Assembly (NCBI RefSeq): GCF_001641085.1
Contig: NZ_LXIE01000050.1
Coordinates: 1-64,000, forward strand
Origin: Aequorivita soesokkakensis
GTDB lineage: Bacteria > Bacteroidota > Bacteroidia > Flavobacteriales > Flavobacteriaceae
Length of the DNA: 64,000 nt
Direction: 5' to 3'
The notes under the pieces are model-generated. The model ran no database searches. It saw nothing but the letters and a program-made list of their open reading frames with translations, and had not been told where the DNA came from. Of the stretch, positions 16,796 to 25,896 are shown piece by piece. A program made the translations under genes and the position numbers. Each line of letters opens with the position of its first letter. Within the stretch, counting starts at the first letter, position 1.

Positions 16796-18030
16796 AAGCC
16801 AATCTTGAACGCGGAAGTTTCCCAACGGAAAATATAAAAATCAACATTAGTGGATCTAAAAGTGAATCCAACAGAATGCTGATTTTGCAAGCACAATTCC
16901 CGAATATTTCAATAGAAAATCTATCAGAAAGTGATGACACGGTAGTTCTTCAACAAGCACTTAAAATCTTAAAAGGTTCAGTTGATATTCATCACGCAGG
17001 AACAGCAATGCGGTTTTTGACGGCTTATTTTTCCGCAAAGGAAGGAGCTGAAATTACTCTCACGGGAAGTCAGCGCATGCAGGAACGCCCCATTGGAGTT
17101 TTGGTAAATGCGCTAAAAAGTTTAGGGGCAGATATTGAATACCTTAAAAACGAAGGTTTTCCTCCACTGAAAATAAAAGGTAAATCACTTCAAAAAAGGG
17201 AAGTGAATATTGAAGCCAACATTAGCAGTCAATACATTTCTGCGTTAATGCTCATAGCGCCGATGCTTCCCAATGGCTTAAAAATTTCTTTGGAAGGAAA
17301 AACCACTTCCATTCCATATATTGAAATGACCTTGTCCTTACTTAAAAATTTAGGGATAAAAGGAAGTTTCAGTAATAATGAAATCGAAATTTCCGCAGCA
17401 AAAAATGTTGAAAATACCAAATTGATCGTAGAATCTGATTGGAGTTCGGCATCCTATTTTTATAGCTTAGTCGCACTTTCTGAAAATGCTGAAATCACCC
17501 TTGGAAGTTTTTCTGAAGATAGTTTGCAAGGCGATGCTGCTTTAGTGCAAATCTATAATTCTTTGGGCGTACAGACGGTTTTTAATTCTTCCAAAAAAAC
17601 CATTTCAATTTCAAAAAAGAAGATTGAATTGCCGGATTCGTTATTGCTGGATTTGGCAAACACACCTGATTTGGCGCAGACAATTGCCGTAACGTGCTTC
17701 GGTTTGGGCATTGGCTGTAAACTTACTGGTCTGCACACATTGAAAATTAAGGAGACTGATAGGCTTTCAGCCTTAAAAAATGAATTGGAGAAATTGGGTG
17801 CTACAATTCAAATTGATGAAAATTCTTTAAACCTTGAAATAGCTTTACAAATTCACCCGAACAAAATCATTGAAACCTATCAAGACCACAGAATGGCTAT
17901 GGCTTTTGCGCCACTTTCATTAAAAACAAATCTCACTATAAACAATGCCGGGGTGGTTTCGAAATCATACCCAGCCTTTTGGGATGATTTTCAGAAAGCG
18001 GGTATTAAATGCGAAATTGAAAATTCCTAA
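16792..18030 (+). CDS. aroA: 3-phosphoshikimate 1-carboxyvinyltransferase (EPSP synthase)
   Basis: Makes 5-enolpyruvylshikimate-3-phosphate from shikimate-3-phosphate and PEP. The 412-residue protein shows GSKSESNRMLIL (substrate loop, about 20-31), HAGTAMRFLTAYF (about 66-78; the usual NAGTAMR), GSQRMQERPIG, and LKIKETDRLSALKNEL plus the C-terminal DHRMAMAFAPL. Slightly shorter than E. coli AroA, as is usual in flavobacteria. It completes the aromatic theme of the region begun by pheA and the DAHP synthase fusion, and overlaps the small membrane protein gene by four bases. Confidence 0.96.
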   Translation: MKANLERGSFPTENIKINISGSKSESNRMLILQAQFPNISIENLSESDDTVVLQQALKILKGSVDIHHAGTAMRFLTAYFSAKEGAEITLTGSQRMQERPIGVLVNALKSLGADIEYLKNEGFPPLKIKGKSLQKREVNIEANISSQYISALMLIAPMLPNGLKISLEGKTTSIPYIEMTLSLLKNLGIKGSFSNNEIEISAAKNVENTKLIVESDWSSASYFYSLVALSENAEITLGSFSEDSLQGDAALVQIYNSLGVQTVFNSSKKTISISKKKIELPDSLLLDLANTPDLAQTIAVTCFGLGIGCKLTGLHTLKIKETDRLSALKNELEKLGATIQIDENSLNLEIALQIHPNKIIETYQDHRMAMAFAPLSLKTNLTINNAGVVSKSYPAFWDDFQKAGIKCEIENS

Positions 18031-18106
18031 AAAAACTAATTTCCTTCCCGCTTTCGGCGCTTAGCGCCCAGCATCAAACATTTCCAAATAATAATCAGCC
18101 ATTTAC

Positions 18107-18138
18107 TTGACAACGCCTGTTTTGAGGTTGTATATTTG
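18107..18138 (+). promoter_or_regulatory. Promoter of queA
   Basis: TTGACA at 18107-18112 as -33 and TATATTTG at 18131-18138 as -7, with 21 bases between TTG and the -7 element. Perfect match to Bacteroidetes TAnnTTTG. Transcription would start about 18144, leaving a leader of about 30 bases. Confidence 0.75.
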
Positions 18139-18176
18139 CGCCCTTGTAAAATCTAAAGACACGACGAATTATGGGA

Positions 18177-19226
18177 ATGAAACTTTCAAATTTTAACTTT
18201 AACCTTCCTGAGGAATTATTGGCCGAATATCCAGCTCCAAACCGCGACGAATCTCGCTTAATGGTCCTCAACAGAAAAACCAAAACCATTGAGCACAAAA
18301 TGTTCAAGGACCTTATTGATTATTTTGAAGAAGATGATGTGTTGGTAACCAATAATACAAAGGTTTTTCCAGCACGCTTGTTTGGAAACAAAGAGAAAAC
18401 AGGCGCGCGTATTGAAGTTTTTCTTTTGAGGGAATTGAATTCTGAAACCCGTCTTTGGGACGTTTTGGTAGATCCCGCAAGGAAAATCAGGATTGGAAAC
18501 AAATTGTATTTTGGCGATGATGAAACGCTTGTGGCTGAAGTTATAGACAACACAACTTCCCGTGGAAGAACACTTCGTTTTCTTTTTGATGGTTCTTATG
18601 AAGAATTCCGAAATAAATTGACAGAATTGGGTGAAACACCACTTCCAAAATATATTAAAAGAGAAGTAGAGCCAGAAGATGCAGAACGTTACCAAACCAT
18701 TTTCGCGAAAAATGAAGGAGCCGTAGCTGCGCCAACCGCTGGGTTGCATTTCTCAAAACATCTTTTAAAGCGACTTGAAATTAAAGGTGTGAATGTGGCT
18801 GAAGTTACATTGCATGTTGGTTTGGGAACCTTTAGTTCTGTGGAGGTTGAGGATCTTTCAAAACATAAAATGGATTCTGAAGAGATGAGCATTCTCCAAG
18901 ACGCTGTAGATATTATAAATACGGGTATTAAAAAGAAGAAGCGAGTTTGTGCCGTGGGAACAACCGCAATGCGTGCTTTGGAAAGCTCGGTTTCTTCAAA
19001 CCATACTTTAAACTCTTATTCAGGCTGGACTAATAAATTTATTTTTCCTCCCTATGATTTTAGTATTGCAAATGCAATGGTTACTAATTTTCACACCCCG
19101 AAATCTACTTTATTGATGATGGTTTCTGCGTTTGCGGGGCATGATTTTATAAAGCAAGCCTATGCCGAAGCCATTAAAGAAAAATACAGGTTTTATACCT
19201 ATGGCGATGCCATGTTGATTATTTAG
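18177..19226 (+). CDS. queA: S-adenosylmethionine:tRNA ribosyltransferase-isomerase
   Basis: Transfers the ribosyl part of SAM to preQ1 in tRNA to make epoxyqueuosine. Conserved features include the N-terminal [41 protein letters not shown], and [10 protein letters not shown] followed by HVGLGTF. An upstream in-frame ATG at 18171 would add only Met-Gly; the MKLS start matches the family. It has its own promoter and ends in a good terminator, so it is probably monocistronic. Confidence 0.95.
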   Translation: MKLSNFNFNLPEELLAEYPAPNRDESRLMVLNRKTKTIEHKMFKDLIDYFEEDDVLVTNNTKVFPARLFGNKEKTGARIEVFLLRELNSETRLWDVLVDPARKIRIGNKLYFGDDETLVAEVIDNTTSRGRTLRFLFDGSYEEFRNKLTELGETPLPKYIKREVEPEDAERYQTIFAKNEGAVAAPTAGLHFSKHLLKRLEIKGVNVAEVTLHVGLGTFSSVEVEDLSKHKMDSEEMSILQDAVDIINTGIKKKKRVCAVGTTAMRALESSVSSNHTLNSYSGWTNKFIFPPYDFSIANAMVTNFHTPKSTLLMMVSAFAGHDFIKQAYAEAIKEKYRFYTYGDAMLII

Positions 19227-19244
19227 TGAGAAGTTTTAAATAGC

Positions 19245-19276
19245 AAAAATCCTGATGAGAATCAGGATTTTTTATT
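19245..19276 (+). terminator. Terminator after queA
   Basis: 10-bp stem (AAATCCTGAT, 19247-19256, with 19261-19270) closed by a GAGA (GNRA-type) tetraloop, followed by a T-rich tail. Confidence 0.9.
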
Positions 19277-19354
19277 TTATAAGCATTTGGTTTTCAAATG
19301 TCAAAATAAAAATTTACCTTAGTCTTCCTTATTAAAAACTAACTAGCCGTCTGA

Positions 19355-21013
19355 ATGAAAAAAACATTACTTTTCTTCATTTTTTGCATAATTTTCTCCA
19401 ATGCCTTTTCACAAGACGGTGATGGGGATTTGCCAGAAAGCTGGGGCCTAAACTTAGCGGAACTGCCCAATGTAGTTCGTCTTCCCGCATTAGATTTTGA
19501 AATGATAATCCAGCAGGACAGCATTAACGATTTAGACAAAAGCATGCCTTGGCGTTACGGTATTGAAAGATCCGTTGTACTGAACATGCAAAATGGAGGG
19601 CTTTGGACGGTTTTGCCAAATGGCGGGAAGATATGGCAAGCAACCATAAAATCACCCAGAGCATTAAACCTCAGCGTAAATTTTGACGATTATTATCTGC
19701 CCCATGGTTCACGTCTTCAGCTATATAATCAAGACCATACTGATATTACAAATACATATACAAATTCCCAAAACAGATTGAATGGCCAAATAGGAACTTG
19801 GTTTGTTGAAGGGGATATAATTTGGGTAGAATATTATCAACCTCCAGGAACACAAGACTCGCCAAGACTCCAAATTAACAGTGTTATTCACGGTTATAGA
19901 ATGGGAAAGGTAAACACCCTATTTGAAGGAAATCGTGGTTTAAATGATTCAGGGGAATGTAATTACGACGTAAACTGCCCGATAGGAAGTGATTTTGATT
20001 CAAAAAAGGACTTGGTTAAAAAAACTGTCGCACTTTTGAATTTGGGGAATGGGTATTTATGCTCTGCTGCATTGATGAACAATACTACTAATGACAAAAC
20101 CCCATATCTGCTAACGGCCAATCATTGTTTGGAAAACAGCAATCCTAGCCTTTGGTCCGTTCGGTTTAACTGGGTAAGTCCGGTGCCGGTTTGTGGAACG
20201 GGTGATGAAAGTGGGGATTTGCAAACCAATTTCACAATTAGTGGCGCAGAACTAAGAGCAAACAATAGCAAAAGTGATTTTGCATTGGTAGAACTTTTTG
20301 ATCCCATTCCTGAAGCTTGGGATGTTGCTTTTGCCGGCTGGGACAATTCAGACGGTAATCCTTCGTATGAAGTAGGAATCCATCATCCAAATGGCGATAT
20401 AATGAAAATATGCCGCGATGATTCCGGGGCACAAAAAGTAGATGCTAATGGTACCCAAGTTTGGCTTATTGGTGGAGGTTCTCATGGAACTGGCAATGGC
20501 TGGGAAATTGGCACTACGGAAAGTGGATCTTCGGGCTCGCCTTTATTTGATGAAAACGGAAGAATTATTGGCCAGCTTTATGCAGGACAATCTGCTTGCA
20601 TCGGTCAATCCAACAATCACGATTATGATATTTACGGTAGGTTCGGTGTTTCTTGGGATGCCGGGACAACTCCCGAAACCCGATTATTGGATTGGTTGGA
20701 TCCAATCAATTCAGGCCACACCAATATTGAAACCCTTCAAAATCTCTTGAATACTCCAGATTTTGAACTTATTGGAGATCTTAAAATTTATCCAAATCCG
20801 GCAAGCACTTCTATTACAGTTATGAACAACAGGTATCCGCATTTATCATTTCAGTTTATAAATGTAATTGGGCAGCGCATACTCTCCGGATCATTGTCAA
20901 ATACTATGAATACCATCACCGTTGATAATCTTGCTGAAGGTATTTATTTCCTTTATTTATTAGATGAAGACAGCAAGGACAGTATCACCAAAAAGGTAAT
21001 AATTAAAAAGTAA
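19355..21013 (+). CDS. Secreted trypsin-like serine protease (lysyl endopeptidase type) with T9SS sorting domain
   Basis: A 552-residue exported protease. Signal peptide ends near NAFSQD. A pre-domain of about 200 residues is followed by a chymotrypsin-fold domain with predicted triad His257 (LLTANHCLE), Asp308 (KSDFALVELF) and Ser393 (SGSSGSPLF). The pattern, including paired cysteines (YLCSAALMNN, NHC), resembles lysyl endopeptidases. The last about 80 residues (LKIYPNPASTSITV to ITKKVIIKK) are a type A T9SS C-terminal sorting domain, so it is predicted to cross the outer membrane through the Por/Gld secretion system and be anchored or released. Flanked by terminators on both sides, hence monocistronic. 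Confidence 0.9.
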   Translation: MKKTLLFFIFCIIFSNAFSQDGDGDLPESWGLNLAELPNVVRLPALDFEMIIQQDSINDLDKSMPWRYGIERSVVLNMQNGGLWTVLPNGGKIWQATIKSPRALNLSVNFDDYYLPHGSRLQLYNQDHTDITNTYTNSQNRLNGQIGTWFVEGDIIWVEYYQPPGTQDSPRLQINSVIHGYRMGKVNTLFEGNRGLNDSGECNYDVNCPIGSDFDSKKDLVKKTVALLNLGNGYLCSAALMNNTTNDKTPYLLTANHCLENSNPSLWSVRFNWVSPVPVCGTGDESGDLQTNFTISGAELRANNSKSDFALVELFDPIPEAWDVAFAGWDNSDGNPSYEVGIHHPNGDIMKICRDDSGAQKVDANGTQVWLIGGGSHGTGNGWEIGTTESGSSGSPLFDENGRIIGQLYAGQSACIGQSNNHDYDIYGRFGVSWDAGTTPETRLLDWLDPINSGHTNIETLQNLLNTPDFELIGDLKIYPNPASTSITVMNNRYPHLSFQFINVIGQRILSGSLSNTMNTITVDNLAEGIYFLYLLDEDSKDSITKKVIIKK

Positions 21014-21034
21014 ACCATAATTCTATTTATTGGT

Positions 21035-21067
21035 AAGCCTCTATTCTGAAAAGGAAAGGGGCTTTTT
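21035..21067 (+). terminator. Terminator after the T9SS protease
   Basis: AAGCCTC (21035-21041) pairs with GGGGCTT (21058-21064, one G-T), with a 16-base loop and T run to 21067. Confidence 0.65.
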
Positions 21068-21081
21068 ACTTTAAAATAAAG

Positions 21082-21089
21082 TAATTTTG
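21082..21089 (+). promoter_or_regulatory. Promoter -7 element of rlmN
   Basis: TAATTTTG, a perfect -7 match, ends only four bases before the rlmN ATG, so the transcript would be leaderless or nearly so. No -33 TTG is present at the expected place. Confidence 0.55.
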
Positions 21090-21093
21090 CGCA

Positions 21094-22134
21094 ATGGTTT
21101 CAGAAAAAAAAGATATTAGGGCACTTTCAAAAGAAGAATTGCGAAGCTTTTTTGTAAGCATTGGTGATAAAGCCTTTCGCGGTACGCAAGTTTATGAATG
21201 GCTTTGGAGCAAAGGCAGCCACAGTTTTGATGAAATGACAAACTTGTCAAAAGAAACCCGTGCACATTTGAATGAAAATTTCGTAATCAACCACATAAAG
21301 GTGGACCATCTTCAAAAAAGTGCGGACGGTACTATAAAAAATGCAGTAAAGCTTCACGACGATTTGGTAGTGGAATCTGTTTTAATTCCCACAAAAAAGC
21401 GAACAACTGCCTGTGTTTCCTCTCAAGTGGGCTGCAGTTTGGATTGTACTTTCTGCGCCACGGCCAGACTTAAAAGAATGCGAAACCTAAACCCGGACGA
21501 AATTTATGACCAAGTAGTTGCAATAGATAAAGAAAGCCGTTTGTATTATGACAAACCACTTTCAAATATTGTGTTTATGGGTATGGGAGAACCGCTGATG
21601 AACTATAAAAACGTGCTCGAATCCATAGAGAAAATAACCAGTGATGAAGGTTTGGGAATGTCTCCAAAACGCATTACGGTTTCTACTTCAGGTGTGCCGA
21701 AAATGATTAAAAAATTGGCGGACGATGAAGTGAAATTCCATCTCGCCGTTTCGTTACATTCCGCAATCCAAGAGACTCGGGAACAGATTATGCCTTTTGC
21801 CAAAAACTTTACATTACCCGATTTGCGAGAAGCTTTGGAATATTGGTACAGCAAAACAAAAGGCAAAATAACTTATGAATACATAGTTTGGAAAGGCATC
21901 AATGACAAGAGGGCAGATATTGAGGCGCTGGTCACGTTCTGCAAATATGTGCCGTGCAAAGTAAATATTATAGAATACAACCCAATAGACGATGGCCATT
22001 TTCAGCAGGCTTCGTCAACAATTATAGACGATTATATTGAAGCTTTGGAGCAAGATAGAATTCCAGTAACCGTCCGCCGAAGCAGGGGAAAGGATATTGA
22101 TGCCGCCTGCGGACAGTTGGCAAACAAACAATAA
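21094..22134 (+). CDS. rlmN: 23S rRNA (adenine2503-C2)-methyltransferase RlmN
   Basis: Radical SAM enzyme that methylates A2503 of 23S rRNA and A37 of several tRNAs. The radical SAM cysteines are in CSLDCTFCATARLKRM (CxxxCxxC), the SAM site is GMGEPLMNYKNV, and the C-terminal mono-methylated Cys lies in DIDAACGQL; the second methyl-carrying Cys region precedes the [4Fe-4S] loop. 346 residues is normal. The start MVSEKKDIRALSKEEL agrees with relatives and lies just four bases after a perfect -7 element. Confidence 0.96.
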   Translation: MVSEKKDIRALSKEELRSFFVSIGDKAFRGTQVYEWLWSKGSHSFDEMTNLSKETRAHLNENFVINHIKVDHLQKSADGTIKNAVKLHDDLVVESVLIPTKKRTTACVSSQVGCSLDCTFCATARLKRMRNLNPDEIYDQVVAIDKESRLYYDKPLSNIVFMGMGEPLMNYKNVLESIEKITSDEGLGMSPKRITVSTSGVPKMIKKLADDEVKFHLAVSLHSAIQETREQIMPFAKNFTLPDLREALEYWYSKTKGKITYEYIVWKGINDKRADIEALVTFCKYVPCKVNIIEYNPIDDGHFQQASSTIIDDYIEALEQDRIPVTVRRSRGKDIDAACGQLANKQ

Positions 22135-22163
22135 AAAAGAGCGGCTTTTGGCCGCTCTTTTCA
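22135..22163. terminator. Bidirectional terminator between rlmN and the adhesin-like gene
   Basis: GAGCGGC (22139-22145) pairs with GCCGCTC (22151-22157), flanked by A run on the left and T run on the right, so it can end transcription from both converging genes. Confidence 0.9.
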
Positions 22164-22182
22164 ATTCAGTATAAAACGTAAA

Positions 22183-23067
22183 TTAGTTTTTTACAATTTT
22201 GAATGACTTGCTTGCTCCGTCAATAGATACCGTAGCAATGTAAACGCCAGACTGTAATCCTGAAATTTCAACAGTTTCGTTGTTGCTGTTCAATTTTTGG
22301 GAAACAACTTGTTGGCCCAACATATTGTAAAGTGCAACTTGCTCCATTGAAGTGTTTGCAGAAAGGTTCAATTGGTTGTTTGCTACAAAATAGTTGAAGC
22401 CTGAAAAAGCAATATCGTTCACTCCCAAAACATCCGCAGTAACTTTAAAGTCGTCTACTTGGAAACCAAACTGATCAGCACCTACGTGGTTAATTGCGAT
22501 ATAAACATCCTGTCCTGCATATGCATCAAGATCAACTGTGAATTCTTCCCAATCAATTGCTTGAGGAACTAAGCCTGTTTCAAGTGGTGAAAAGTTGCTT
22601 GGATCTGTATCAACTGTTGAAATTAAAATGTTGAAGGTTTCTTCCGAATATAAAGCATCGGCAGCTTTTGCCCAAAAAGATAAAGTATTTCCAGCTGCTC
22701 CAAGAGTCATTTGTGGAGAAATTAGCCAATCATTGTTTGCGTTAGTTGTTCCATCTGGTACAGCTGCGAAAGATGTCATTGCTTTTACACCACTATATGC
22801 TGTCCAGTCCGAATCAGCTGTAGGATCTAACGGAGGATTTGTTGTAGTTGAATTGAAAACAATAAAAGCTCCAGTGTACCCAGAATTATCAAATGTAATG
22901 CCTGTGAAACCATAAGTAGGTAAAAGGTCAAGATCTACTAAAGTCCAATCTCCAACATTCTCAATTATGAAGTCATCGTAAGCTTCAAAATCGTCTTCAA
23001 AAATTGTAGTCTGTGCATTCATAGCAAAGCCAGCAAATAATGCTGCCAATAATGTAATTTTTTTCAT
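22183..23067 (-). CDS. Secreted adhesin-like protein with choice-of-anchor J domain and T9SS sorting domain
   Basis: A 294-residue exported protein: signal peptide MKKITLLAALFAGFAMNAQ, then a beta-sandwich of the 'choice-of-anchor J' (cleaved adhesin/MAM-like) type (about 22-210; FEDDFEAYDDF, WLISPQM, FWAKAADALYSEETFNI, VDDFKV), then a type A T9SS sorting domain (LSANTSMEQVALYNMLGQQV to GASKSFKIVKN). Likely surface-exposed and involved in binding polysaccharide, protein or surfaces; the ligand is unknown. The gene has its own promoter element and shares a terminator with rlmN. Confidence 0.88.
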   Translation of the reverse strand: MKKITLLAALFAGFAMNAQTTIFEDDFEAYDDFIIENVGDWTLVDLDLLPTYGFTGITFDNSGYTGAFIVFNSTTTNPPLDPTADSDWTAYSGVKAMTSFAAVPDGTTNANNDWLISPQMTLGAAGNTLSFWAKAADALYSEETFNILISTVDTDPSNFSPLETGLVPQAIDWEEFTVDLDAYAGQDVYIAINHVGADQFGFQVDDFKVTADVLGVNDIAFSGFNYFVANNQLNLSANTSMEQVALYNMLGQQVVSQKLNSNNETVEISGLQSGVYIATVSIDGASKSFKIVKN

Positions 23068-23102
23068 TGTAAATATAAATTAAGGAGTTAAAATGATTTT
23101 TC

Positions 23103-23110
23103 CAAAAATA
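23103..23110 (-). promoter_or_regulatory. Promoter -7 element of the adhesin-like gene
   Basis: TATTTTTG on the minus strand, 35 bases before the start codon; perfect consensus. No convincing -33 element. Confidence 0.55.
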
Positions 23111-23349
23111 GGGCTAGCACCTTTATTTTCGAGGGTTTCCAAATATTTTAACGTCTTTTTGAAGATTGGCAGAATATTACCATAATATTAAATTTTCTGT
23201 ATTTTTATTAACAGCCTTTTTAAAACATTCTATTTATAAGACAGAAATAATTGCTTTTTTTATTTCTTCCTGTGCTGGACATTTATATAAAAAAATGTTA
23301 AATAAATTTTTTCGGTCTTCGAAGCAAGCAATTCTAGTTGTTTGCCAGC

Positions 23350-23381
23350 TTGAAACCGTCATCCAATTTTAACTATCTTTG
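23350..23381 (+). promoter_or_regulatory. Promoter of the polyprenyl diphosphate synthase gene
   Basis: TTG at 23350-23352, 21-base spacer, TATCTTTG at 23374-23381: same spacing as the queA promoter. The ATG is at 23389, only seven bases on, implying a very short 5' leader. Confidence 0.7.
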
Positions 23382-23388
23382 AGCCTTT

Positions 23389-24366
23389 ATGAAGATAGTT
23401 TCGCGCATCAAACTTCCCATTGAAAAGGAAATGGAGCTTTTTGAAAAAAAGTTCACGGCTTCCATGTCTTCAAAAGTTTCCCTTTTAAACCGAATCACAC
23501 ATTATGTAGTAAACCGAAAGGGAAAACAGATGCGCCCTATGTTCGTTTTCCTCATTGCAAAAATGACAGGCGGTGGCGAAGTGAACGAACGTACCTATCG
23601 CGGAGCTTCGGTAATAGAACTCATCCACACCGCAACCTTGGTGCACGATGATGTGGTGGACGACAGCAACCGCCGCCGCGGATTTTTCTCTATAAACGCA
23701 CTTTGGAAAAATAAAATCGCCGTACTGGTTGGTGATTATTTGCTTTCCAAAGGTTTATTGCTTTCCATTGACAACGACGATTTTGATTTGCTGAAAATAA
23801 TTTCGGTCGCCGTTCGTGAGATGAGCGAGGGCGAATTACTTCAAATTGAAAAAGCGCGAAAACTAGATATTACCGAAGAGGTATATTTTGAAATAATCCG
23901 TCAAAAAACAGCAACATTAATTGCCGCGTGTTGTGCAATGGGCGCACGTTCCGTAATGGCTCCCGACGAAGAAGTTGAAAAAATGCGCAAATTTGGTGAA
24001 CTCATCGGTACGGCCTTTCAAATAAAAGACGACCTTTTTGATTATGGCAACGAGCATATCGGCAAACCCACGGGCATAGATATTAAGGAGCAAAAAATGA
24101 CGCTACCTTTAATATATGCCTTAAATAATTCCACTTCCGAAGAAAAAAAATGGCTTATCAATTCGGTTAAAAACCATAACAAAGACAAACAGCGTGTAAA
24201 GGAAGTTATCAGTTTTGTAAAAGAAAACGGTGGTTTGGATTATGCCGTTGAAAAAATGAAGGAATATCAACAAGAAGCATTGCAACTTTTGGAAACCTAT
24301 CCCGCATCGCCATACAAGGAATCACTGGAATTGATGGTGAATTATGTTATTGACCGGAAAAAATAG
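23389..24366 (+). CDS. Polyprenyl diphosphate synthase (long-chain trans-prenyltransferase)
   Basis: Builds the all-trans isoprenoid tail of the respiratory quinone (menaquinone in flavobacteria) from IPP. The 325-residue protein has the first Asp-rich motif HDDVVDDSNRRRG (about residues 85-97) and the second KDDLFDYG (about 211-218), plus GKQMRPMFVFLIAK for substrate diphosphate binding. The length and lack of bulky residues just before the first Asp motif suggest a C35-C40 product, an inference. It has its own promoter; the region behind it is a repeat-rich gap. Confidence 0.92.
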   Translation: MKIVSRIKLPIEKEMELFEKKFTASMSSKVSLLNRITHYVVNRKGKQMRPMFVFLIAKMTGGGEVNERTYRGASVIELIHTATLVHDDVVDDSNRRRGFFSINALWKNKIAVLVGDYLLSKGLLLSIDNDDFDLLKIISVAVREMSEGELLQIEKARKLDITEEVYFEIIRQKTATLIAACCAMGARSVMAPDEEVEKMRKFGELIGTAFQIKDDLFDYGNEHIGKPTGIDIKEQKMTLPLIYALNNSTSEEKKWLINSVKNHNKDKQRVKEVISFVKENGGLDYAVEKMKEYQQEALQLLETYPASPYKESLELMVNYVIDRKK

Positions 24367-24382
24367 TAGTCAGTAATCAGTT

Positions 24383-24433
24383 CGCAGTAGTCAGTTTTTA
24401 CTGCGTACTGAATACTGCGTACTGAATACTGAA
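24383..24433. repeat. TACTGAA/TACTGCG heptamer repeats with an inverted CGCAGTA arm
   Basis: Five consecutive 7-mers TACTGCG, TACTGAA, TACTGCG, TACTGAA, TACTGAA (24399-24433). CGCAGTA at 24383-24389 is the exact reverse complement of TACTGCG at 24399-24405 and can form a 7-bp hairpin; it may act as a weak terminator or is a by-product of the repeats. Similar words (CAGTA, ACGCAGT) recur before ftsZ. Confidence 0.85.
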
Positions 24434-24499
24434 AACCCAGACAACCATTCTTCAAAAATCTGCGTCTATTAAAATAGAAGCACAAACAGCAAAGCTTGC

Positions 24500-25066
24500 G
24501 TGAAAATTATACCATTACATAAAAACTATTCAAATTTAATTGACAAAGCGTCCAAAGGCGATCGCCGCGCGCAGCATCAATTGTTTGAAATGTTTTCACC
24601 AAAAATGTTGGGAGTTTGCAGACAGTATTTAAAAAACAACGATTTAGCGGAAGAAGTAATGCTTTCGGGCTTTTTCAAAATGTTTACACATTTAAAGGAT
24701 TTTAAAAACGAAGGCAGTTTTGAAGGCTGGATAAGAAGAATAATGGTGAACGAAAGCATTTCACAACTCCGGAAGGACAAAAAGTTGCATTTCGTTTCAG
24801 AAACCGAAATTGAAAATACAACAGAGCATTCCACTTTTATTGAAACCGAACTTGAGGAGGCCGATATCCAAAAAATGATAGACAGTCTGCCGGACGGTTA
24901 TAAAACGGTGTTTGTGCTTTATGCGGTGGAAGGTTACAAACACAGTGAAATAGGGGAGTTGTTGCAGATAAGTGAGAACACTTCAAAAACACAACTTTTC
25001 AAAGCGCGTAAAATGCTTCAAAATATGGTAAAACAACAAAACAATTTAAGCTATGGCATCCTATAA
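24500..25066 (+). CDS. RNA polymerase ECF-type sigma factor
   Basis: A 188-residue sigma-70 family factor: region 2 (about 25-95, RRAQHQLFEMFSPKML, AEEVMLSGFFKMFTHL, FEGWIRRIMVNESISQLRK) and region 4 (about 125-180, LPDGYKTVFVLYAVEGYKHSEIGELL, a helix-turn-helix). It starts with GTG; MKIIPLHKNYSNLI matches related proteins. The next gene overlaps it by 14 bases and looks like its membrane anti-sigma partner, followed by an outer-membrane protein that may be a target or part of the same sensory unit. Confidence 0.92.
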   Translation: MKIIPLHKNYSNLIDKASKGDRRAQHQLFEMFSPKMLGVCRQYLKNNDLAEEVMLSGFFKMFTHLKDFKNEGSFEGWIRRIMVNESISQLRKDKKLHFVSETEIENTTEHSTFIETELEEADIQKMIDSLPDGYKTVFVLYAVEGYKHSEIGELLQISENTSKTQLFKARKMLQNMVKQQNNLSYGIL

Positions 25067-25829
25067 ACTGGAAGACAACATCCGTGAAAAACTGGAGACG
25101 AGGGAACTGAAACCTTCTGCGGACGCATGGAAAAAACTGGAAGCAAAATTGGATGCCGAGCAGCCCAAAAAGAAAAGTAATGTTTTGTATTACGTGGCAG
25201 CAAGCTTTGTTGGGATTCTCATTTTGGCCTCTGTTCTTTTTAGCAGAAATAATTCAGAAGTGGATAATCAAATAGTGGAAGAAAAAATTCAGCAAAACCA
25301 AACCAATTCGCAACCCGAAATTATTCCCAATAAAACTCTTTCTGAAGAAATTGTTTCCGAGGAAAGAAATTCTGAAAAGATAAATTCTGAAGAAAAACAA
25401 AAACCGAATACGAGGGAAGTAAAAGTGATTCCGCCGAAAAAATCGACAATTGATAAAAAAATGGAAAGCACGGAAGCGCTTGCAAATGTTTCAAACGAAA
25501 AAATAAAAAAGCCTGTAATTAAAGAGGATTTAATCATTTCCGAAGAAGACAAACTCATCAATAATAAGGTTGATGAAGTGGTTGCCTCAGTAAAAAAACT
25601 ACAGGAAGACAATGCGGAAATATCGACGACGGAAGTGGAAAGGTTGTTAAATAATGCACGTCGCGATATTCAAACCCAGCGAATTCTAAACAGCCCAAAA
25701 GTAGATGCAACGGCCTTGTTGCAAGATGTGGAATGGGAGCTTGATAAAAGTTTCCGCGATAAGGTTTTCGACGCTCTTGGCGAAGGTTTTCAAAAAGTGC
25801 GGACAGCTGTTTCAGAAAGAAACGATTAG
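25053..25829 (+). CDS. Putative anti-sigma factor / single-pass membrane protein
   Basis: A 258-residue protein with a short cytoplasmic N-terminus (about 1-43, charged, DNIREKLETRELKPSADAWKKLEAKLD), one transmembrane helix (about 45-62, VLYYVAASFVGILILASVLF), and a long, highly charged Glu/Lys-rich C-terminal region with helical character. The layout and the 14-base overlap with the sigma factor gene suggest an anti-sigma factor; no zinc-binding HxxxCxxC motif is present. Not recognised as a named family; function is inferred from position. Confidence 0.7.
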   Translation: MASYKLEDNIREKLETRELKPSADAWKKLEAKLDAEQPKKKSNVLYYVAASFVGILILASVLFSRNNSEVDNQIVEEKIQQNQTNSQPEIIPNKTLSEEIVSEERNSEKINSEEKQKPNTREVKVIPPKKSTIDKKMESTEALANVSNEKIKKPVIKEDLIISEEDKLINNKVDEVVASVKKLQEDNAEISTTEVERLLNNARRDIQTQRILNSPKVDATALLQDVEWELDKSFRDKVFDALGEGFQKVRTAVSERND

Positions 25830-25837
25830 CAATTTTA

Positions 25838-25872
25838 ATTCTCAATTTTCAATAAACAATAAACATTCATCA
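25838..25872. repeat. Degenerate period-7 repeat (ATTTTCA / ATAAACA)
   Basis: Consecutive 7-mers ATTCTCA, ATTTTCA, ATAAACA, ATAAACA, TTCATCA, all ending in CA, occupy the gap before the outer-membrane protein gene. ATAAACA recurs three times before ftsW (41486-41506). Confidence 0.75.
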
Positions 25873-25896
25873 TCATTAATCAAAAATCGAATAGTT

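Larger units (their letters stand above)
23068..23388. other. Divergent 321-bp intergenic region
   Basis: AT-rich region between two divergently transcribed genes. It holds a minus-strand -7 element (23103-23110) and the plus-strand promoter of the polyprenyl synthase gene (23350-23381). The 23166-23372 open frame has poor composition for a protein, no recognisable start context and no similarity I can see; I regard it as chance. Nothing else is recognised. Confidence 0.6.

Noticed and set aside
18056-18068. GGCGC-TTA-GCGCC hairpin after aroA as terminator
   Set aside because: Only 5 bp and no T tract on either strand.
23166-23372. 68-codon ORF in the intergenic region before the polyprenyl synthase gene
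   Set aside because: Overlaps a promoter, AT-driven Phe/Ile/Lys composition, no motif or neighbour context.
25705-25896. N-terminal extension of the barrel protein
   Set aside because: Overlaps the anti-sigma gene in another frame and would put the signal peptide internally.
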